This document shows, piece by piece, positions 5,538 through 8,675 of a DNA stretch of 8,675 nucleotides. Under the pieces are notes generated by a model. It searched no databases and was not told the origin of the DNA. It saw nothing but the letters and a program-made list of their open reading frames with translations. How positions within the stretch are numbered: the stretch's first letter is position 1; each line of letters starts with the position of its first letter. The translations under genes were made by a program, and so were the position numbers. The DNA is from Cyanobacteria bacterium UBA1186 (GTDB taxonomy: Bacteria; Cyanobacteriota; Vampirovibrionia; Gastranaerophilales; Gastranaerophilaceae): assembly GCA_002309875.1 (NCBI GenBank), contig DBYM01000035.1:2538-11212 (forward strand), read 5' to 3'.

Positions 5538-6284
5538 TTACTCCGCCGTAACATCTTTAAATATTCCAAGCGGAAATACCGGTATCATTTCGTCACGAAC
5601 TCTGTCGTGAGCCTGTTTTGGTGTCATATGCCAATTAGTCGGGCAGGACGAAAGAATTTCAACAAAACCGAATCCGAGTCCCTGAAGTTGAACTTCAAAA
5701 GCCTTTTTCAGTGCCTGTTTGGCCTGATTTATATGCGGAATCGAGTCAAGTGCAACTCTTGCTGAAAAGGCAGTACCGTCACACAGAGCGATATGTTCTG
5801 CCATTTTTATCGGATACCCGTAGTATTCTTTGTTTCTTCCGAAAGGTGAAGTTGTCGTAACCTGTCCCATAAGAGTGGTCGGCCCGTGCTGTCCGCCTGT
5901 CATTCCGTAGGTTGTATTGTTAATACAAATTGCCGAAACTTTTTCCCCTCTGAGGGCAGTATGCATAGATTCTGCCCAGCCTATTGAGGCAAAGTCGCCG
6001 TCACCCTGATAAGTAAATACAAATTTATCAGGATTTGCTCTTTTTACTCCTGTTGCAGAAGCACATGCTCTGCCGTGCGGAGCCTCTATGCAGTCTATAT
6101 TTAAGAAATCATATATAAATACGGAGCAGCCTATTGCAGATGAACAAATTGTTTTTTCTTTTAAATCAAGTTCATCAATAATTTCAGCAACCAGTCTCAT
6201 CGCAACCCCGTGGTCGCACCCCGGACAGAAGGTAAATTTAAAATCCTTTTTCATAACCTTAGGAACGCTAAATACAGTTTGCAT
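5538..6284 (-). CDS. korB: 2-oxoacid:ferredoxin oxidoreductase, beta subunit (TPP-binding)
   Basis: Beta subunit (248 residues), which carries thiamine diphosphate. The N-terminal FCPGCDHG (19-26) is the family CPGCxHG motif. Next come SSAIGCSVF (48-56), HGRACASATGVKRANP (70-85), and the TPP/Mg motif QGDGDFASIG (93-102) completed by INNTTYGMTGGQ (121-132). The final third is the usual C-terminal extension of this subunit, containing EILSSCPTNWHMTP. Its start ATG (6284) lies inside the alpha gene: the two overlap by 17 nt, and the strong ribosome site is read as Gly-Gly codons of the alpha C-terminus. That favours tightly coupled, equal production of alpha and beta. Substrate preference (2-oxoglutarate, 2-oxoisovalerate or pyruvate) cannot be told with certainty; the length and the two-gene alpha/beta layout fit KorB/VorA. 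Confidence 0.9.
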   Translation of the reverse strand: MQTVFSVPKVMKKDFKFTFCPGCDHGVAMRLVAEIIDELDLKEKTICSSAIGCSVFIYDFLNIDCIEAPHGRACASATGVKRANPDKFVFTYQGDGDFASIGWAESMHTALRGEKVSAICINNTTYGMTGGQHGPTTLMGQVTTTSPFGRNKEYYGYPIKMAEHIALCDGTAFSARVALDSIPHINQAKQALKKAFEVQLQGLGFGFVEILSSCPTNWHMTPKQAHDRVRDEMIPVFPLGIFKDVTAE

Positions 6285-7347
6285 ATTTACCTCCCATAAT
6301 TTTTTCTACGGAGGAAACAATTTCTTCGACACTCAGCCATTCCCCGCAAGGTCTGTTAATCAGGTCAACATGGGCTTCTCCGTTTATGGCATATTTAACG
6401 TCTTTGAACATCTGTCCCATATTCATCTCAACAACAACAAAGTCTTTGCCCTCTTTTGCGAGTTCATATATTCTTTTGGTCGGGAACGGAGAAAGCGTAA
6501 TCGGTCTAAACCAGCCTGCCTTAATTCCTTTTTCCCTCAAAGCCCTTGTTGCAGCCTTAATGTTACGTGTCATTGAGCCGAATGCGGTTAATACTATATC
6601 CGCATCTTTTGTCAAATCTTCTTCATAAGAGGTTTCATTTTCTGCTATCAGTTCAAATTTTGCAAATAACCGCTCTATTTTTCTGATATGTTCCTGCTCA
6701 TCTCTTGCGCAAGAATAGATAGCCTTTCCGTCACGGCCTTTTGCTCCCTTTAATGCCCAGGAAGATACATCAACTTCAGGATAAGGATATTCACCAAAAC
6801 AAGCAGGCTCCATCATTTGTCCCAAGAGACCGTCAGCAAGCAGCATTACGGGATTTCTGTATTTTTGTGCAAGATAGAATGCTCTGTACGTATAATCAAT
6901 ACATTCCTGAACGGTTGACGGTGCAAGAACAATTATTTTGTAATCTCCGTTTCCTCCTCCGTAAACTGCCTGATTGTAGTCGCCCTGAGCGGGATAGACA
7001 TATCCCAATCCCGGGCCTGCACGCATAACATTTACAACAACTGCAGGGAGTTCGTCACTGTATGCGTAGGAAAGGGCTTCCTGCATCAAAGCAATTGCAC
7101 AAGATGACGAGGAAGTCATTGCTTTAACACCTGTTGCAGAGGCGCCGACAACCATATTGATAGCGCCAAGTTCACTTTCCGCACAGACATAACCTCTGCC
7201 GAGTTCGGGCATTTTTGCACTCAGATACTCACCGATTTCCGTCTGCGGTGTAATAGGGTATCCGAAATAACACTGGCAGCCTGCATTTATTGCAGCCTGA
7301 GCAATGGCATAATTTCCCTTTATTAATACTTTTTTATCACTAATCAT
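6268..7347 (-). CDS. korA: 2-oxoacid:ferredoxin oxidoreductase, alpha subunit (KorA/VorB type)
   Basis: Alpha subunit (359 residues) holding the pyrimidine-binding and transketolase C-terminal domains. Motifs are GNYAIAQAAINAGCQ (11-25), YPITPQTEIGE (30-40), the ESELGA segment with the probable TPP-activating glutamate (57-62), and MRAGPGLGYVYPAQGDYNQA (108-127) followed by GGGNGDYKIIVLAPS. The C-terminal domain contains DIVLTAFGSMTRNIKAA. The overall pattern matches the VorB/KorA branch annotated as 2-oxoisovalerate or 2-oxoglutarate oxidoreductase, not the fused pyruvate enzyme. One oddity is SSSSCAIALMQE (79-90), where the usual Pro-Gly is Cys-Ala. The start ATG at 7347 has a modest GGGAAG site. 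It is 55 nt after the ferredoxin gene and overlaps the beta gene by 17 nt. The nearby NAD-isocitrate dehydrogenase gene favours 2-oxoglutarate, which is inference. Confidence 0.9.
   Translation of the reverse strand: MISDKKVLIKGNYAIAQAAINAGCQCYFGYPITPQTEIGEYLSAKMPELGRGYVCAESELGAINMVVGASATGVKAMTSSSSCAIALMQEALSYAYSDELPAVVVNVMRAGPGLGYVYPAQGDYNQAVYGGGNGDYKIIVLAPSTVQECIDYTYRAFYLAQKYRNPVMLLADGLLGQMMEPACFGEYPYPEVDVSSWALKGAKGRDGKAIYSCARDEQEHIRKIERLFAKFELIAENETSYEEDLTKDADIVLTAFGSMTRNIKAATRALREKGIKAGWFRPITLSPFPTKRIYELAKEGKDFVVVEMNMGQMFKDVKYAINGEAHVDLINRPCGEWLSVEEIVSSVEKIMGGKYANCI
6289..6295 (-). promoter_or_regulatory. Ribosome binding site for korB inside korA
   Basis: GGGAGGT reads on the minus strand 4 nt before the korB ATG (6284). 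The same bases encode the Gly-Gly near the alpha C-terminus. The site is the strongest in the operon and lies within translated sequence, as expected for coupled stoichiometric subunits. Confidence 0.7.
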
Positions 7348-7402
7348 TATTACTTCCCATCTTCAACTTGCCGTAATGCTGAGTTTCTGAGCCGCCGAGT
7401 GG

Positions 7403-7609
7403 CTATTTAAATACTTCAATGGCTAAATCAGGGCATCTTTTTGCGCACATTGCGCAAGCAACACATTCACCCTTCGGGTCATCAAACTCTACAATGTAGT
7501 CACCAAGCCGATTTGTTTTGTCAGATTTCTTAATAAGCCCTTTAGGACAAGTCTCAACACACAAATAGCATGATTTGCAACGTGAATTGTTAAGTTTTAT
7601 TAAGCCCAT
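7403..7609 (-). CDS. korD: 2-oxoacid:ferredoxin oxidoreductase, delta subunit (2x[4Fe-4S] ferredoxin)
   Basis: A 68-residue bacterial-type ferredoxin with two complete cluster motifs: C11-x2-C14-x2-C17-x3-C21-P, and C49-x2-C52-x2-C55-x3-C59-P. It passes electrons from the TPP centre to external ferredoxin. The motifs are separated by 27 residues, including a small basic insert (KKSDKTNR). I start it at ATG 7609 (MGLIKLNNSRC), because AGGAG lies 5 nt upstream and this matches the family's N-terminus. An in-frame ATG at 7648 would add 13 hydrophobic/charged residues, has no ribosome site and would start upstream of the predicted transcription start. It is the first gene of the oxidoreductase operon, so this delta-alpha-beta-gamma order makes a complete enzyme. 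Confidence 0.87.
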   Translation of the reverse strand: MGLIKLNNSRCKSCYLCVETCPKGLIKKSDKTNRLGDYIVEFDDPKGECVACAMCAKRCPDLAIEVFK

Positions 7610-7614
7610 TCTTA

Positions 7615-7620
7615 ACTCCT
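7615..7620 (-). promoter_or_regulatory. Ribosome binding site that fixes the korD start
   Basis: AGGAGT on the minus strand, 5 nt before ATG 7609. No comparable site precedes the longer in-frame ATG at 7648, so the shorter 68-residue product is preferred. Confidence 0.68.
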
Positions 7621-7632
7621 GTCTCATGAAAA

Positions 7633-7641
7633 AGTATAGCA
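7633..7641 (-). promoter_or_regulatory. Extended -10 promoter element for the korDABC operon
   Basis: TGCTATACT on the minus strand: TATACT is 5 of 6 to TATAAT and carries the TGn extension. No good -35 is visible at 16-18 bp, which is common for extended -10 promoters or for activator-dependent ones. Transcription would start near 7626, a leader of about 17 nt. A 9-bp repeat arm (7652-7660) lies where the -35 should be. Confidence 0.58.
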
Positions 7642-7651
7642 CTAACAAGCA

Positions 7652-7780
7652 TTTCAGGCACGTATTGTAAAGATTTGTAAAAATTGGTGTAAAAAAGCGT
7701 TACTAATTTTGGAAATGTGGAATTTACATCATGTGCGGGAAAGCAAGGACGCATAAAAGGAAAAAATAAGATGCCTGAAA
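7652..7780. repeat. Spaced 9-bp inverted repeat TTTCAGGCA / TGCCTGAAA
   Basis: TTTCAGGCA at 7652-7660 and its exact complement TGCCTGAAA at 7772-7780, 111 bp apart. Read in the direction of each divergent gene, both copies say TGCCTGAAA: one at the -35 position of the oxidoreductase promoter, the other touching the flagellin ribosome site. It could be a shared protein site or RNA-pairing arms, or chance; a 9-mer match in a region this size is expected by chance only at the level of a few percent. Confidence 0.4.
7666..7693 (+). repeat. Three phased TGTAAA repeats in the divergent region
   Basis: TGTAAA occurs at 7666-7671, 7676-7681 and 7688-7693, with start-to-start distances of 10 and 12 bp, about one helical turn each. 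A fourth copy in the opposite orientation (TTTACA) is at 7723-7728. The cluster lies between the oxidoreductase promoter and the flagellin gene, where a regulator binding one face of the helix could act on either. The AT-rich composition makes chance repeats easier, so this is tentative. Confidence 0.4.
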
Positions 7781-7784
7781 GGAG
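7778..7784 (+). promoter_or_regulatory. Flagellin ribosome binding site
   Basis: AAAGGAG, 6 nt before ATG 7791. A strong site, as expected for an abundantly made filament protein. The right arm of the 9-bp inverted repeat overlaps its first three bases. Confidence 0.7.
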
Positions 7785-7790
7785 TACAAA

Positions 7791-8675
7791 ATGGCACTTA
7801 CGATAAATACAAATATATCGTCTTTGGTAGCTCAACAGAATTTGGCAAAAGCAACAAATGCTTTGAACCAGGCTATTGAGAGAATGACGACCGGATATAA
7901 AATTAACCACGCAGGCGACAACGCAGCAGGTTATTCAATTGCAAGGAATTGGGAAACACAGTTAGGATCATTGGACGTAGCAGCAGATAACGCAGCAACA
8001 GGTGCTGATATGATGTCAACTTTGGAGGACCATTATTCATTAATTTCTACTCACTTGCAACGTGTAAGAGATTTGACAGAACAGGCTGCAAACGGAACAT
8101 ACGGTGAAGATTCATTAAATGCAATTAAAGCAGAAATTACTGCAAGACTTGATGAAGTTGACCGTATTGCATCAAACTGTGAATTTAACGGAAGAAAAAT
8201 GATGCTGGGTACAGGCGCAGGAGCAATAACCGATCATATTTATTTACAGGTTGGTTTATATTCAGGCGATGACAGCAGAATTAAATTAGATAAAACATTA
8301 TTCAGTTCGGCAAAAGTAGGAGACTTGTTCTCTAACTATAGCGGCGATGCAAGTCTTGACAGCATCTCTGATGTTGCAGATGCTTGTGCAGGCTCTTCAA
8401 CCGCTGCCGGCATGCTGGACAAAATCGATTTGGTAATAAACGAAATTTCAAACAGAACAACAACATTAGGTGCTGCACAGAACAGAATCGATTCAGCAAT
8501 CGAATCAATTGCAGTACAGTCAGAAAATATAACATCATCACTTTCAACATTGAGAGATGCTGATGTAGCAGAAGAATCTTCTAAATATATACAGGCACAG
8601 ATTCTTCAACAGGCGGCTTCGACATTATTGGCGACGGCTAACCAAACACCAAGTATCGCATTAAATTTACTCTAA
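7791..8675 (+). CDS. fliC: Flagellin, short form without large variable domain
   Basis: Filament subunit of the bacterial flagellum, exported by the flagellar type III apparatus, so it has no signal peptide. The 294 residues contain complete N- and C-terminal D0/D1 domains and only about 80 residues between them, much shorter than Salmonella FliC and similar to other short flagellins. The N-terminal domain runs MALTINTNISSLVAQQNL, then MTTGYKINHAGDNAAGYSIA (32-51), LQRVRDLTEQAANGT (89-103), AEITARLDEVDRIA (114-127) and EFNGRKMML (131-139). The C-terminal domain has NRTTTLGAAQNRID (221-234), LSTLRDADVAEESS (251-264) and AQILQQAASTLLATANQ (269-285), ending LNLL. Cysteines at 130 and 199 are unusual for a flagellin. 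The TAA stop is the last codon of the window. The gene is divergent from the oxidoreductase operon, and I could not find a clear sigma28 promoter. Confidence 0.95.
   Translation: MALTINTNISSLVAQQNLAKATNALNQAIERMTTGYKINHAGDNAAGYSIARNWETQLGSLDVAADNAATGADMMSTLEDHYSLISTHLQRVRDLTEQAANGTYGEDSLNAIKAEITARLDEVDRIASNCEFNGRKMMLGTGAGAITDHIYLQVGLYSGDDSRIKLDKTLFSSAKVGDLFSNYSGDASLDSISDVADACAGSSTAAGMLDKIDLVINEISNRTTTLGAAQNRIDSAIESIAVQSENITSSLSTLRDADVAEESSKYIQAQILQQAASTLLATANQTPSIALNLL

Noticed and set aside
5325..5765. Open frame of 146 codons on the plus strand across korC and korB
   Set aside because: It lies antisense to two well-supported subunit genes, has no ribosome site and shows no recognisable protein pattern.
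6088..6576. Open frame of 162 codons on the plus strand across korB and korA
   Set aside because: Antisense to conserved motifs of both oxidoreductase subunits, with low-complexity composition typical of a shadow frame.
7348..7402. Hairpin or small gene in the 55-bp gap between korD and korA
   Set aside because: Only a 3-bp GCC/GGC pairing and a short CTCAG direct repeat are visible, with no open frame of note.
7610..7648. Longer ferredoxin starting at ATG 7648
   Set aside because: No ribosome site, the added residues do not fit the family, and the predicted -10 (7633-7638) would lie inside the coding sequence. ATG 7609 has a clear AGGAG.
7590..7910. Minus-strand frame covering the ferredoxin start and the flagellin start
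   Set aside because: It conflicts with flagellin and the kor promoter, has no ribosome site and resembles no protein.
1..8675. CRISPR array, tRNA, rRNA, insertion sequence or phage genes
   Set aside because: No regularly spaced long repeats, no cloverleaf or rRNA-like tracts, no transposase or integrase motifs; genes fill nearly all of the window.

Overview
The window is AT-rich, densely packed chromosomal DNA. It holds eleven complete protein genes and one partial gene. I see no RNA genes, transposons, phage genes or CRISPR repeats. The gene mix suggests an anaerobic, flagellated bacterium with a diderm-type envelope. An MlaE/YrbE lipid-transport permease points to an outer membrane. A four-subunit 2-oxoacid:ferredoxin oxidoreductase points to anaerobic metabolism. 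A SigF-like group 3 sigma factor and a flagellin with the motif TTGYKINHAGDNAAGYSI fit the non-photosynthetic cyanobacterial sister lineage found in guts (Gastranaerophilales / Vampirovibrionia, 'Melainabacteria'). That assignment is inference from gene content and remembered family patterns, at roughly 60% confidence. No search was run.

Left block (1-1884, minus strand): a small EF-hand protein, then a TIGR03905-type TSCPD protein with its own extended -10 promoter, then an NAD-type isocitrate dehydrogenase cut off by the window start. The TSCPD gene and icd are 7 nt apart and are probably cotranscribed. A divergent promoter region (1885-2009) separates this block from the next.

Middle block (2010-4974, plus strand): an MlaE-type permease, then a SigF/SigB-like sigma factor with its own good promoter. 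The prepilin peptidase gene overlaps the 3' end of the sigma gene, and an unrecognised 141-residue helical protein follows. The sigma-peptidase overlap is notable because SigF controls type IV pili in Synechocystis.

Right block (4977-7609, minus strand): a 2-oxoacid:ferredoxin oxidoreductase operon in the order delta (ferredoxin), alpha, beta, gamma. It ends 2 bp from the plus-strand block. With isocitrate dehydrogenase encoded nearby, 2-oxoglutarate is the favoured substrate, but the alpha subunit also resembles VorB (2-oxoisovalerate), so the substrate stays open. The operon is transcribed divergently from a short flagellin gene (7791-8675) that ends exactly at the window edge. The 181-bp divergent region contains phased TGTAAA repeats and a 9-bp inverted repeat that may be regulatory.

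No clear new multi-gene system is visible. The best leads are the sigma/prepilin peptidase pair with its unknown downstream gene, the TSCPD-icd pair, and the repeat-bearing region between the oxidoreductase operon and flagellin.
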